Origin: JBAZOO01 sp041648735
GTDB taxonomy: Bacteria > Verrucomicrobiota > Lentisphaeria > Oligosphaerales > CAITYL01
Assembly (NCBI GenBank): GCA_041648735.1
Contig: JBAZOO010000003.1
Location: forward strand, 1-64,000
Length of the DNA stretch: 64,000 nucleotides
Direction of reading: 5' to 3'
Below are positions 9,801-18,186 of the stretch, piece after piece (position 1 is the first letter of the stretch; each line of letters starts with the position of its first letter). The position numbers and the translations under genes are program-made. The notes beneath the pieces are model-generated. The model did not search any database. It had not been told where the DNA came from and saw nothing but the letters and a program-made list of their open reading frames with translations.

Positions 9801-10332
9801 AGCCCAGGTCAAACCCGACCGCCGCCTCGTTGCCGGCCAGCGGCTCGACAAAATAGGCCGGATAGTACTCCGCCCGCGCCGCGGCCTGCCGCCGCCCCCC
9901 TTGCTCATCCCGCTCGTTGAACAGGAAGCCGGCCAGGCCGTCCCGCCAGGCCGCGGCCTCCCACTCCTCCCGCTCAGCCAAAGGCACCCGGGGAATCCAT
10001 TCCAGCGCCTGGACTTCCGGGTTCTTCGCCAAATGGTCGGCCGCGAACTGCTGGAACTGGCTGCGGCTGATCCCGTCGGAAACGGCCTGGAGCGCCCCAA
10101 AGGCCTCCAGGAAGGCCACATGGTGGTCCACCGTCATCTGCAACGCCGCGGCGACCCGGGCGGCCTCCACCTCCAGGCGCCCCTGGCAGCGGTTCAGCTC
10201 CCAATGCCGCACCCAGAAAAACAGCCCCAAGCTGGCCAGCAGGCCGAAGCCCAAGGCGGCCAGCGCGGCGACCGGCCAGCGGCCGGGCCGGAACCAGCCC
10301 CGAAAGTGGAGACCCTGGAAATGGCCCCTCAT
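6868..10332 (-). CDS. CHASE-PAS-PAS hybrid histidine kinase with two receiver domains
   Basis: 1154 residues. Two membrane spans (about 20-41 and 332-353) flank an extracytoplasmic CHASE-type domain. Two PAS domains follow (about 380-500 and 505-615), then a HisKA domain with H645 in MSHEIRTP, an ATPase domain (N-box NLVGNALKF, G-boxes DSGAGIP and GGTGLGLAIS) and two receiver domains with phospho-acceptors D936 (VDANMPEMDG) and D1082 (MDVQMPEMDG). The ATG at 10332 is preferred over a GTG at 10353 because the strong GGAGGAG Shine-Dalgarno sequence falls between them. No output domain or partner regulator is adjacent, so signalling probably proceeds by phosphotransfer to an unlinked partner. 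The input ligand is unknown. Confidence 0.95.
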   Translation of the reverse strand: MRGHFQGLHFRGWFRPGRWPVAALAALGFGLLASLGLFFWVRHWELNRCQGRLEVEAARVAAALQMTVDHHVAFLEAFGALQAVSDGISRSQFQQFAADHLAKNPEVQALEWIPRVPLAEREEWEAAAWRDGLAGFLFNERDEQGGRRQAAARAEYYPAYFVEPLAGNEAAVGFDLGSEPLRRQALELARDSGELVATPPITLVQERERQAGFLIFRPVYSPGLPAGTPEERRVHLAGFGLAVFRAGDMVERTLARLPPLGLDILVTDAQAAAGDGTLHFHRSRTRPAAAPAEAPGRAIQPYCSFQTLALPGRPWTLRFTPAPAFLEANGVRGAWLLLAGGVGVTLLTAGYLLSLGRRAAELAAKVVALQQAELALRESEGKLESVFANAADGILVASQKGKRFRLCNPKICQMLGYGEAELLSLEVTAIHPEAELPAVVETFERLARGEFALAKEIPVKRKDGSVFYADINSFPISLGGEECLVGFFRDISERKRMEEALRESEGRPRTIMDAMPTGLLVIDPESRLIADANPMACQLLGAARGQVVGAPCHRFLAAAEPGRCPATALGRALADGEGVLLAADGGRRPILKTVTKVNLGGRQHLLAAFVDISDQKRAAVALRKAKAAAEDANRQKSVFLANMSHEIRTPMHGVLGMAELLLTTGMTPEQREYALAVKSSAESLLAVIDDILDFSKVEEGKILLAAAPFDLAVTLDAVLELFAAAAAEKGLELACHLAPTVPTAVVGDQGRLRQILVNLVGNALKFTDHGEVLLSVWPETTAAAAAGTVELHFAVADSGAGIPPEKQRQVFQAFYQGDATPARRHGGTGLGLAISSRFVALMGGRIWVESTLGKGSTFHFTVRLGLAAGVVPEAAVALQGRAVLVVDDNATSRRILDDLLRRWQLRPVLAESGPAALRELAQARQAGSQFDLSLVDANMPEMDGFAVVAELRRNPELGGGPILMMFASPARQQVEAARCQELGIAGHVAKPIRQAALFRALQEAWGLAAAVPVGPPAAAAEPGAAARPRRVLLAEDNPVSQKIVVAMLEKVGHAVVVANNGKEVLAALATPGGEAFDLILMDVQMPEMDGVTATQRIREEERAAGGHIPIVALTASAMKSDMELCLAAGMDDYLTKPLQRQDLLAAIARWPAGP

Positions 10333-10601
10333 TTTCCGCTTTCTCCTCCGCACGCCGGCCGGGCCGCGGCGGCTGGATCACGCCCCTCGCCAACTGGTGG
10401 CATGAACCTCGCCATAATGTAGCACAAAAAACGCAAGTTATGCAGTCCACTGGGGTGCCGGCGGCCACCACGCCTTGAGCGGGCCGGCCGCGGGCGAATC
10501 CGCCGAGGCCATCCCTCCCCGCCAGCCCGGATCGCCCTCTCCCGCACCCGATTCTGCCGCCGCACTCCAAGGCCGGCACGCCAGCCAGCAACCGAGAGGC
10601 G

Positions 10602-11453
10602 TCAGGCCAACCGCGGTTGACTTTGGAATTGTCGCGGCGAGAGCCCATGTTGCCGCGTGAACCAGCGGGAGAAGTGCCCGGGGGTGGAGAAACCCAACGC
10701 GATCGCCACCTGCTTGACCTGCGTGCCGGGCAGGGAGAGGCACCGCCGGGCGTATTCACCGCGCCGCCGTTCGTGGTAGCGCAGCACGCTCTGCCCCAGG
10801 TGCTGCACGGCCAGGCGGTTCAAATGCGCGGGGCTGATCCCGGCAGCCCGGGCCACTTGCGCGAGGGTAAGCGCCAGATTTTGCGGTTGGCGCTCGATGA
10901 ACTCCAAGGCCAGGGCCAGCCGCGGATCGAGGTGACCGGGCGGGCGGGCACCGACCCCCACGCTCTCCAGGGCCGCCGCAAACGCCTTCAGGAACTTCAG
11001 AAATAGCTGCTGCACATCAAGATACGACTGAATGGACATTTCCTGCCGGTACATTCCGTAGCCATGGCACCGCAGGATCGCTCCGAGCAGCTCCTCCACC
11101 GCCAACGCCTCGCGCTCCATCTCCGGATGGCGGCACGAGTCCAGCACGACGGCACGACTGGGGTTGAACGCCACCTCCCCGGTGGGCCAATGGGCAAAAA
11201 AATTGAGCGACAAGAAATCGATGTCCGGGCTGAAACGCTGCACCCGGAAGATCGGTTGGGGTATGAGCCACTGCCCCGCGCGGGCCACAGTGGAAACGTT
11301 CGCATGGACGACTTCCGCCTGGCCGCGATAGACCAGCCATGCCGTCAGCCCCGGCGGCAAAAATTGGAAGCACAAGTTTCCCGGCCGCCCCCGATAACAT
11401 GAGATCAGGGCGGTTCGCAGCGGCAGCCACTCTCCATAATGGGGTGCGTTCAT
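10602..11453 (-). CDS. AraC-family transcriptional regulator
   Basis: 283 residues from the ATG at 11453. The frame stays open upstream to 11657 but that part looks non-coding. The N-terminal part is a cupin-like sensing region (PGNLCFQFLPPG...), and residues about 180-283 hold the double helix-turn-helix: LTLAQVARAAGISPAHLNRL and VKQVAIALGFSTPGHFSRWF. It is divergent from a PEP-CTERM protein gene, suggesting that it may control that gene or an adjacent carbohydrate function. The arrangement recurs at 52.5-54.4 kb. The ligand is not predictable from sequence. Confidence 0.88.
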   Translation of the reverse strand: MNAPHYGEWLPLRTALISCYRGRPGNLCFQFLPPGLTAWLVYRGQAEVVHANVSTVARAGQWLIPQPIFRVQRFSPDIDFLSLNFFAHWPTGEVAFNPSRAVVLDSCRHPEMEREALAVEELLGAILRCHGYGMYRQEMSIQSYLDVQQLFLKFLKAFAAALESVGVGARPPGHLDPRLALALEFIERQPQNLALTLAQVARAAGISPAHLNRLAVQHLGQSVLRYHERRRGEYARRCLSLPGTQVKQVAIALGFSTPGHFSRWFTRQHGLSPRQFQSQPRLA

Positions 11454-11613
11454 GTGTTCGGCCTGCGTCCGGGGGAAAGCGGGCGGAAAACCCGCTCCTG
11501 GAGTACAGCATAATGCCGGGAAGCGCAGAACCAACTCCAGCGGCGGAATTGCGGCGCTCGGCAGGCTGCCGGACCGCCTTTCCCGCCCCGCCCCAGCCAC
11601 GGATTCGGGTTCC

Positions 11614-11643
11614 ATTATGCCTTGGCATGAGCATTTGGGGTAA
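11614..11643 (-). promoter_or_regulatory. Possible promoter for the AraC gene
   Basis: On the minus strand a TTACCC -35 box (11643-11638) and a CATAAT -10 box (11619-11614) are separated by 18 bp, about 160 bp before the AraC start. The 339-bp divergent region 11454-11792 holds nothing else that can be called; AATGC/GCATT inverted words are scattered through it. Confidence 0.3.
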
Positions 11644-11792
11644 CTCAAAGCTCGCAAAGTGGTATGCCTTTGAGCTGGCTTTTCCCAAACGCCGGAGCTA
11701 AGTTGTCAATGTTCGGTTGCAACCGTGCGAGACCGTTGTGGCATCGCCGGTGCGGCCGAAAACCCAACGCCGGCAAAAAAAAGGTTCCAACC

Positions 11793-12632
11793 TTGAAAAG
11801 CAAAGCGAAAAACCGCAACCTGTGCTCCCGTTTCCCCGGCAGCGCCTTCCTGGCCGCCGGGATGCTCGCATCCTCGGCCCAAGCGGCGCTTCTGGTCGAA
11901 TACAACTTCGGCGAAGGTTCCGGCACCGCGGTCGCCAACACCGGCACGCTGGGCGCGGCGGCCAATGGGACGTTGACGGGCAGTTGGTCAACCAGCACGC
12001 CTTCCGGGACAGGACATTCCGTGAGCTTTACCGGAAGCAACGCAGCCGAGGGTGTCAGCACCGGCAGCGCGGTGGCCGGGCTGAACGGCCTGAACCAGGT
12101 CACGGGGGTGCTTTGGCTGAATCTTCGGGCGGCTCCGGCGAAATATGACCGCTTGGTGAGCAATTCCTCATCGGGCAATGGATTCGATTTTGCTGTTTCC
12201 GGAGTCTCAGGAGGAAATTTCACGGTGCTGTTGAATCTTGACAGCGTCGTTGGCACTGCTTCCGACAGCATCAGCCAGAACCTGAACAATTGGACGTTCT
12301 TAGCCTTCACGTATGATGGAACTGTCACCACCGAAAATCTGAAGTTCTATACAGCCACCATCGCCAACAGCGTGGCGCAACTGGGGGGAACCAAAACTGC
12401 CAACGCAGGCGCGCTGGGGACAAGCACCAATCCTTTTGAAGTGGCCAACACCGCTTTGACAGGCGAGGATCGCACACCGCCTGCGCTGTTCGACAATGTC
12501 CGCATCTACGACACGGTTTTGAGTTCGGCGGAGTTGGAGGCCATTCGTGTTGCCACGGTGCCCGAGCCGGCGGCGCTGGCGCTGCTCGGACTCGGCAGCG
12601 TCGCCCTCCTCCGCCGCCGCCGTGCGGCGTGA
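11793..12632 (+). CDS. PEP-CTERM protein with LamG/concanavalin-like domain
   Basis: 279 residues if translation starts at the TTG at 11793, which has a nearby purine-rich AAAAAAAAGG and yields a basic start followed by a signal peptide ending SSAQA. An ATG at 11709 in the same frame gives an unconvincing basic extension. The body (LLVEYNFGEGSGTAVANTG ... FDNVRIYDTVLSSAELEAI) is the LamG-like carbohydrate-binding jelly-roll pattern. The C-terminus VPEPAALALLGLGSVALL plus Arg-rich tail is a PEP-CTERM sorting signal for exosortase processing. Likely an extracellular or matrix protein. No exosortase gene is in the window. Confidence 0.85.
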   Translation: MKSKAKNRNLCSRFPGSAFLAAGMLASSAQAALLVEYNFGEGSGTAVANTGTLGAAANGTLTGSWSTSTPSGTGHSVSFTGSNAAEGVSTGSAVAGLNGLNQVTGVLWLNLRAAPAKYDRLVSNSSSGNGFDFAVSGVSGGNFTVLLNLDSVVGTASDSISQNLNNWTFLAFTYDGTVTTENLKFYTATIANSVAQLGGTKTANAGALGTSTNPFEVANTALTGEDRTPPALFDNVRIYDTVLSSAELEAIRVATVPEPAALALLGLGSVALLRRRRAA

Positions 12633-12640
12633 TGGAACCG

Positions 12641-12670
12641 GGGCGCGCCGAGCCCCAGCTCGGCGTGCCC
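12641..12670 (+). terminator. Hairpin after PEP-CTERM gene
   Basis: GGGCGCGCCGAGC and GCTCGGCGTGCCC pair over 13 bp (one G-T) around a 4-nt loop, 8 bp after the stop codon. There is no T-run, so it is either a Rho-assisted terminator or a transcript-stabilising stem. Confidence 0.55.
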
Positions 12671-12731
12671 TCAACGTCCTCAGACCCACCAGCCCCGACG
12701 TAACGGTGTGAGGACGGAAAGGAAGCACCGT

Positions 12732-12850
12732 CCAGAACAGCCACACGCTGAAGCGTGGGACCTGCCGTCCAGGCGATCCCTCGCAGGGCGGAAAGTGGGC
12801 CGTCCAGAGGAAACACCGCCGCCCAGAACAGCCGCACGCTGAAGCGTGGG
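12732..12850. repeat. Pair of 28-bp palindromic repeats
   Basis: Two copies (12732-12759 and 12823-12850) start CCAGAACAGCC and contain the palindrome CACGCTGAAGCGTG, differing at one base. They lie 91 bp apart in the 370-bp gap between the PEP-CTERM and prepilin-like genes. Size and symmetry resemble REP-type elements. The rest of the gap holds no gene that can be supported. Confidence 0.7.
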
Positions 12851-13002
12851 CTTTGGTTGTGGCACCGGGGACGGTGCCACCGACTTTGCCGCTGCCGTCA
12901 TGGGTCTCATGAGTCCCATGGGACCGATAACCGATCTGACCGATCCCAAGGGCCGCCTTTGCGGCCCCGTGGGGAAAAAAGTCGTGGAAATTCGTGCAAT
13001 TG

Positions 13003-13794
<792 letters not shown>

Positions 13795-13817
13795 CCGTTT
13801 GGCCGCGAAGAAGTTTA

Positions 13818-13978
13818 GCCCACGAAACACCCGAAACAGCACGAAAACCCGAACCGTTTTTTCCCACGAATCTACACAAATCCACACGAATTAAAACTTT
13901 CGGTCGAACCCTCCGCGAACTCCGCGCCTCCGCGGTGAGGATTTGAAACTTTCGTGTGGTTTCGTGTGTTTCGTGGGC
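13818..13978. repeat. Long inverted repeat of TTCGTG/CACGAA words
   Basis: The 28-nt arms 13818-13845 and 13951-13978 are inverted copies with 3 mismatches (core GCCCACGAAACAC). Between them lie further short words of the same type (CACGAATCTACAC, CACACGAATT) and a CTCCGCG-rich stretch. The transcript could fold into one large stem across most of the 258-bp gap before the GH16-type gene. Similar fragments are seen just before the upstream prepilin-like gene (GTGGAAATTCGTGC). Confidence 0.7.
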
Positions 13979-14053
13979 GAAAGGAGGCTAAAGGATTTGT
14001 TTCGCGGACGGAACCCGGAACGAAAGATCAAACCAGTGAATCAGGAGACTGCC

Positions 14054-15490
14054 ATGAAGACTCGCCTTCCCTGCCTTGCCCTGGCCTGCGCCCTGGCTTC
14101 CGGCGCCCTTTTCGCCCAGGCGCCGGCCACGCCGGCCGCCGCCGCCACCCCGGAGTACCCCGACTTCTACACCGGCGAGAGCGGGAAGGCGCCCAAGGGG
14201 ATTGATTTCGTCCAGGCGATCAAGGTCAGCGCGCCGGCCTACTGTTCGGAGATCCAGGGCGACACCACCGTGACCTTCCAGGCGCCGGGCATGACCCAGG
14301 CCAAGGCATTCTGCTGGCAGCAGCCGCCGCCGGCCAAGCCCAGCCCGCCGGAAGGCCTCTGGCGGCGGGTGAAGCGCGCCCTGTTCGGTGGGGAGCCACC
14401 CACCCCGCCGGCCAAGCCCAGCCCGTGGGGGCATGATGCGGCGGTGGCCGACCTCAAGCTCGACGCCGCGGGCAGCGGCAGCTTCGTCTTCCCCGCCGAC
14501 CAGTTCCCCAACGGCCCGATCACCATCCGCATCCACGCCAAGGACGAGGGCAAGAAGCAGGACATCTGCGAGCTGCAGCTCTTCAACCGGGGCGGCGTAG
14601 TGTGGAACCAGGGCATCCCCAAGGCCGACCCGCCGGCCGCCACGGGAATGACGCTGCTCTTCGCCGACGACTTCGCCGGCCCGCTCTCCATCTCCCCCGA
14701 CGGGAAAAATGCCCGCTATCCCGCACATAAAACCGGCGGCGGCGACTTCAGCGGCTGGATCTTCTCCGACCCGGCCGGCGGAAACGACCCCTTCGGCCAG
14801 GCCGGGACCTGGCTGCGCATCCACGCGTCCAAGAAGCCCGGCACCAAGGGCCGCAGCGGCATCCTCTCCTCCATCCGCGGCGACGGCAGCGGCGTTTCCG
14901 CCACCCCGCCCTGCTATTTTGAATGCCGCTTCGTCGCCCAGTCGGCGCCCGGCACCTGGCCGGCCTTCTGGACCCTCACCAAAGGGACGATTGGCATGGA
15001 CAAGGCCGCGCCGGAGTACGAGGCCGTGAAAAAGGCGGGCTGCGACGAGCTGGACATCATTGAGGCCTATGGCGGCTACGGGCCGAAGAACCCGAATTCG
15101 GGCGGCAATTACTGCATTGTCAGCCATTTCTGGAGTCAGCCCAAGCCCGCCTGGCATGAGCCGAAGGGTGCCGACGGCAAGCCGAATCCGCTGTACAAGC
15201 CGCACAGCGCGGTGGTGGACACCCTGGCCTTGGGCGGCAAGTCCTCCTGGTCCTGGACCTTCCACACCTACGGACTGCTGATCACGGAGACCGACACCGT
15301 CTACTACTTCGACGGCAGCGAAGTCCTGCGCCATCCCACCGGGCCGGTCTCCAAGACCCAGCCCACCTGGTTCCTGGTCAACTACGCCATCGGCGGCATC
15401 AGCGGCTGGCAGATTGACCTGGAGCGCTACGGCAACCAGAGCGACATGTGGGTGGACTACATCCGCGTCTACCAGGGGGAGAGGAAGTAG
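14054..15490 (+). CDS. Secreted GH16-family endoglucanase-like protein
   Basis: 478 residues with a signal peptide (cleavage near LFAQA). The N-terminal 190 residues form an accessory region with a Pro-rich insert. The catalytic domain (about 198-478) starts LLFADDFAGP and carries the GH16 motif ExDxxE as E332-L-D334-I-I-E337 (DELDIIEAYGG), the nucleophile and acid/base pair. It ends with the usual WxVDYIRVYQ strand. GH16 enzymes cleave beta-1,3/1,4-glucans or marine galactans; the exact substrate cannot be told. An AGGAG Shine-Dalgarno sequence precedes the ATG. Confidence 0.9.
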   Translation: MKTRLPCLALACALASGALFAQAPATPAAAATPEYPDFYTGESGKAPKGIDFVQAIKVSAPAYCSEIQGDTTVTFQAPGMTQAKAFCWQQPPPAKPSPPEGLWRRVKRALFGGEPPTPPAKPSPWGHDAAVADLKLDAAGSGSFVFPADQFPNGPITIRIHAKDEGKKQDICELQLFNRGGVVWNQGIPKADPPAATGMTLLFADDFAGPLSISPDGKNARYPAHKTGGGDFSGWIFSDPAGGNDPFGQAGTWLRIHASKKPGTKGRSGILSSIRGDGSGVSATPPCYFECRFVAQSAPGTWPAFWTLTKGTIGMDKAAPEYEAVKKAGCDELDIIEAYGGYGPKNPNSGGNYCIVSHFWSQPKPAWHEPKGADGKPNPLYKPHSAVVDTLALGGKSSWSWTFHTYGLLITETDTVYYFDGSEVLRHPTGPVSKTQPTWFLVNYAIGGISGWQIDLERYGNQSDMWVDYIRVYQGERK

Positions 15491-15550
15491 CCGCCCATTT
15501 TCCGGGCGCCGCCCCGCGGCGGCACTGGCGGCGGGGGCGCCCGCCAACCC

Positions 15551-15578
15551 TTGCAAAACACGGTGGCCGTGCCATAGT
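15551..15578 (+). promoter_or_regulatory. Promoter of tRNA-His
   Basis: TTGCAA (15551-15556), a 16-bp spacer and CATAGT (15573-15578) end 41 bp before the tRNA. The spacing and TTGC-type -35 box match those before tRNA-Tyr. Confidence 0.6.
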
Positions 15579-15619
15579 ATGCCTCCGCTTGCGCACCCCT
15601 GCGCGGCCTTTTCCTGAAT

Positions 15620-15697
15620 GGTGGGTGTAGCTCAGTTGGTTAGAGCGCCAGGTTGTGGCCCTGGAGGTCGCGGGTTCGAGCCCCGTTACTCACCCCA
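15620..15697 (+). tRNA. tRNA-His (anticodon GTG)
   Basis: A complete cloverleaf is visible. The anticodon stem CCAGG/CCTGG encloses loop TTGTGGC with anticodon GTG. The T-loop is TTCGAGC and the D-loop region AGCTCAGTTGGTTAGAG. The extra 5' G (15620) opposite the discriminator C (15694) is the histidine-specific G-1, and the 3' CCA (15695-15697) is encoded. Confidence 0.97.
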
Positions 15698-15837
15698 TTT
15701 TTCCGCCCCCCTGCCCGCGGGGCGGCCGCTGAAGGAAGGCCAAAGGAAGACACTCCGGGCTGAACGCCCCCCCGGACGCTTCGTTTGGCCTTTTGTTTGT
15801 CCCCCCACCCGGACACCCGGCTTCCCCCTCCCTTCCC

Positions 15838-17676
15838 ATGCCCCCGGTTCCCCGCGAGTTCGATGTGATCGTGGTCGGCGGCGGCCACGCCGGCTGCGAG
15901 GCGGCCTTGGCCGCGGCCCGGCTCGGCGCCCGCACCCTGCTGCTGACGGCCAACCTCGACCACATCGCCCAGATGTCCTGCAACCCCTGCATCGGCGGCG
16001 TCGCCAAGGGGCACGTGGTGCGGGAGATCGATGCCCTCGGCGGCGAAATGGCCCTGGCCACCGACGCCACCGCCATCCAGACCCGGATGCTCAACCGCTC
16101 CCGCGGCCCGGCCGTGCATTCGCCCCGGGCCCAGTGCGACAAAGTGCTCTATTCCAAGCGGCTGAAGCTGGCGCTCGAACGCCGCCCGGGGCTCAGCCTC
16201 CACCAGGCCGAAACCGTCCGCGTCCTCGCCGCCCCCGCTGGCGACCGCGTTTGCGGAGTCCGCACCGCCTTTGGCGAGGAGTTCCACGGCCGCGCCCTCG
16301 TGCTGGCCACCGGCACCGCCCTCAACGGCAAGCTCCACTACGGCCTGACCCATTTCGCCGGCGGCCGGGCCGGCGACCCCGCCAGCTCCGCCCTGGCCGA
16401 GTCGCTCCGCACCGACCTCCAGCTCGACCTCGGCCGGCTCAAGACCGGCACGCCGCCGCGCCTCCTCGGCCGCGGCATCGCCTTCCACGCCCTGGAACGG
16501 CAGGACTCCGACCCCGAACCGGTGCCGTTCTCCTTCCGCGAGCCGCCCCCCGACCTGCCCTGCCTCGGCGGCGCCCGCCCGCCGCCCCAGCCCTGCTGGC
16601 TCGCCCAGACCACCCACCGCACCGCCGAAATCGTCCGCCAGAACCTGGACCGCTCCCCCCTCTACACCGGCCGCATCTCGGGGATCGGCACCCGCTACTG
16701 CCCCTCCTTCGAGGACAAGGTGGTGCGCTTCCCGCACCACGAGCTGCACCATCTCTTCCTCGAGCCCGAGGGCGCCTACACCGACGAATACTACCTCAAC
16801 GGCATCTCCACCAGCCTGCCGGTGGATGTCCAGGCCGAGCTGGTCCGCTCCGTGCCGGGGCTGGAGCACGCCGAGATCACCCGCTACGCCTACGCCATCG
16901 AATATGATTTCGTCTTCCCCCGCCAACTCACCCCCGACCTGGCGCTGCGCCGCTGGCCAAACATCTTCCTCGCCGGCCAGATCAACGGCACCAGCGGCTA
17001 CGAGGAGGCCGCTGGCCAGGGGCTCGTCGCCGGCCTCAACGCCGCCCGCCGCGCCGCCGCCCGCCCCACCGTCACCCTCCGCCGCGACCAGGCCTTCATC
17101 GGCGTCATGATTGACGACCTGGTGACCAAGGAGATCATCGAGCCCTACCGCCTCTTCACCAGCCGCTCGGAATACCGCCTCTCCCTGCGCCAGGACAACG
17201 CCGACCGCCGGCTCATGCCGCTGGCCTACGACCTCGGGCTGCTCCCCGCCGCCGACTTCCGCCGCCTCCAGGAGCTGGAGGCCGCCCTCGCCGCCTGGCG
17301 GGAGACGCTCCAAGCCCGCCACCACCAGGGGCACAGCCTCTGGGAACTGCTGCGCCGGCCGGAAAGCCGCTTCGCCGACCTCCCTGGCCAGGACGGCGCC
17401 GGCCCCGCCCCCCGCGTCCGCGAACAGCTCGAAATCGAGGCCAAGTACGAAGGCTACATCCGCCGCGAACTCGCCCTCGCCGCCGACATGCGCGCCCTCG
17501 ACCGGATCGCCATCCCCCCCGGGTTCGACTACGCCGCCCACCGCGCCCTCGGCAACGAGGCGCGCCAGAAGCTGGACCAGGCCCGCCCCCAGACCCTCGG
17601 CCAGGCGGCGCGCCTCGACGGCATCACCCCCGCCGACCTCGCCCTGCTCCAGGTCCTGCTCAAGCGCGACGGCTGA
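15838..17676 (+). CDS. mnmG: tRNA uridine-5-carboxymethylaminomethyl modification enzyme MnmG
   Basis: 612 residues, normal length. MnmG (GidA) is the FAD-dependent partner of MnmE that installs cmnm5 on wobble U34 of several tRNAs. The FAD-binding loop VVGGGHAGCEAA is at residues about 11-22, followed by the family-defining CNPCIGGVAKGHVVREIDALGG, LKTGTPPRL, and the NGTSGYEEAAGQGLVAGLNA motif. The C-terminal helical MnmE/tRNA-binding region is intact (SRSEYRLSLRQDNADRRL; YEGYIRRE). It is flanked by tRNA-His and tRNA-Tyr genes on the same strand. mnmE is not in the window. Confidence 0.97.
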   Translation: MPPVPREFDVIVVGGGHAGCEAALAAARLGARTLLLTANLDHIAQMSCNPCIGGVAKGHVVREIDALGGEMALATDATAIQTRMLNRSRGPAVHSPRAQCDKVLYSKRLKLALERRPGLSLHQAETVRVLAAPAGDRVCGVRTAFGEEFHGRALVLATGTALNGKLHYGLTHFAGGRAGDPASSALAESLRTDLQLDLGRLKTGTPPRLLGRGIAFHALERQDSDPEPVPFSFREPPPDLPCLGGARPPPQPCWLAQTTHRTAEIVRQNLDRSPLYTGRISGIGTRYCPSFEDKVVRFPHHELHHLFLEPEGAYTDEYYLNGISTSLPVDVQAELVRSVPGLEHAEITRYAYAIEYDFVFPRQLTPDLALRRWPNIFLAGQINGTSGYEEAAGQGLVAGLNAARRAAARPTVTLRRDQAFIGVMIDDLVTKEIIEPYRLFTSRSEYRLSLRQDNADRRLMPLAYDLGLLPAADFRRLQELEAALAAWRETLQARHHQGHSLWELLRRPESRFADLPGQDGAGPAPRVREQLEIEAKYEGYIRRELALAADMRALDRIAIPPGFDYAAHRALGNEARQKLDQARPQTLGQAARLDGITPADLALLQVLLKRDG

Positions 17677-17699
17677 CGACGGAAATGGCGCGCCCGGAG

Positions 17700-17727
17700 T
17701 TGCGGATTCCGCAACCGCGGCTATAGT
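17700..17727 (+). promoter_or_regulatory. Promoter of tRNA-Tyr
   Basis: TTGCGG (17700-17705), a 16-bp spacer and TATAGT (17722-17727) end 22 bp before the tRNA. The spacer contains a GCGGATTCCGC palindrome overlapping the -35 box. Confidence 0.65.
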
Positions 17728-17749
17728 CCCTACCGTTTTTCGCCACCCT

Positions 17750-17835
17750 GGTGGGATACCGAAGTGGCCAAACGGGGCAGACTGTAAATCTGCTGGCTTA
17801 TGCCTTCAGTGGTTCGAATCCACTTCCCACCACCA
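17750..17835 (+). tRNA. tRNA-Tyr (anticodon GTA)
   Basis: 86 nt with acceptor stem GGTGGGA/TCCCACC, anticodon stem GCAGA/TCTGC enclosing loop CTGTAAA (anticodon GTA), a long variable arm (GGCTTATGCC) as expected for bacterial tRNA-Tyr, T-loop TTCGAAT, discriminator A and encoded CCA. Confidence 0.97.
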
Positions 17836-18109
17836 TCCTTTTCTGCCCAGCCCAGGCCACGGCCCGCCAGCGTCGCCTTTTGCGTTGGGCAAAATAAATG
17901 GCACCCCCCCGCCCGCCAGTGCTCAGGTTGTGCGCCGGATGCGGCTACAAACCCTGGCCGCGCCGTGGCCCAAGCCAGAAGCGTGCAACCGGAATTCGGA
18001 TCGGAGGTTTTGCCCCAGGCGGCGGCAAAGTCACCCCGCCCGCCACCCTCGCGGCCAGGGGTCAGCCCCAACAGGCACGATTGCCCTGCCCCCCCTCCCC
18101 CGCCACCGG

Positions 18110-18138
18110 TTGACTTCGCGGAAAATGGGCGGTATCGC
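18110..18138 (+). promoter_or_regulatory. Orphan promoter-like sequence before the IS
   Basis: TTGACT (18110-18115), a 17-bp spacer and TATCGC (18133-18138) point into the left end of the insertion sequence 20 bp away. The gene it once drove may have been interrupted or deleted. The remaining 17836-18157 stretch after tRNA-Tyr shows no convincing gene. Confidence 0.4.
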
Positions 18139-18186
18139 ATGTGCAGAGATGGTTGATGGCGCTTCCGGGGTTTGTGTGGGTTGAAA

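Noticed and set aside
15640..17541. Long open frame opposite mnmG
   Set aside because: It is a high-GC shadow of mnmG and reads through both the tRNA-His gene and the gene body with no recognisable domain.
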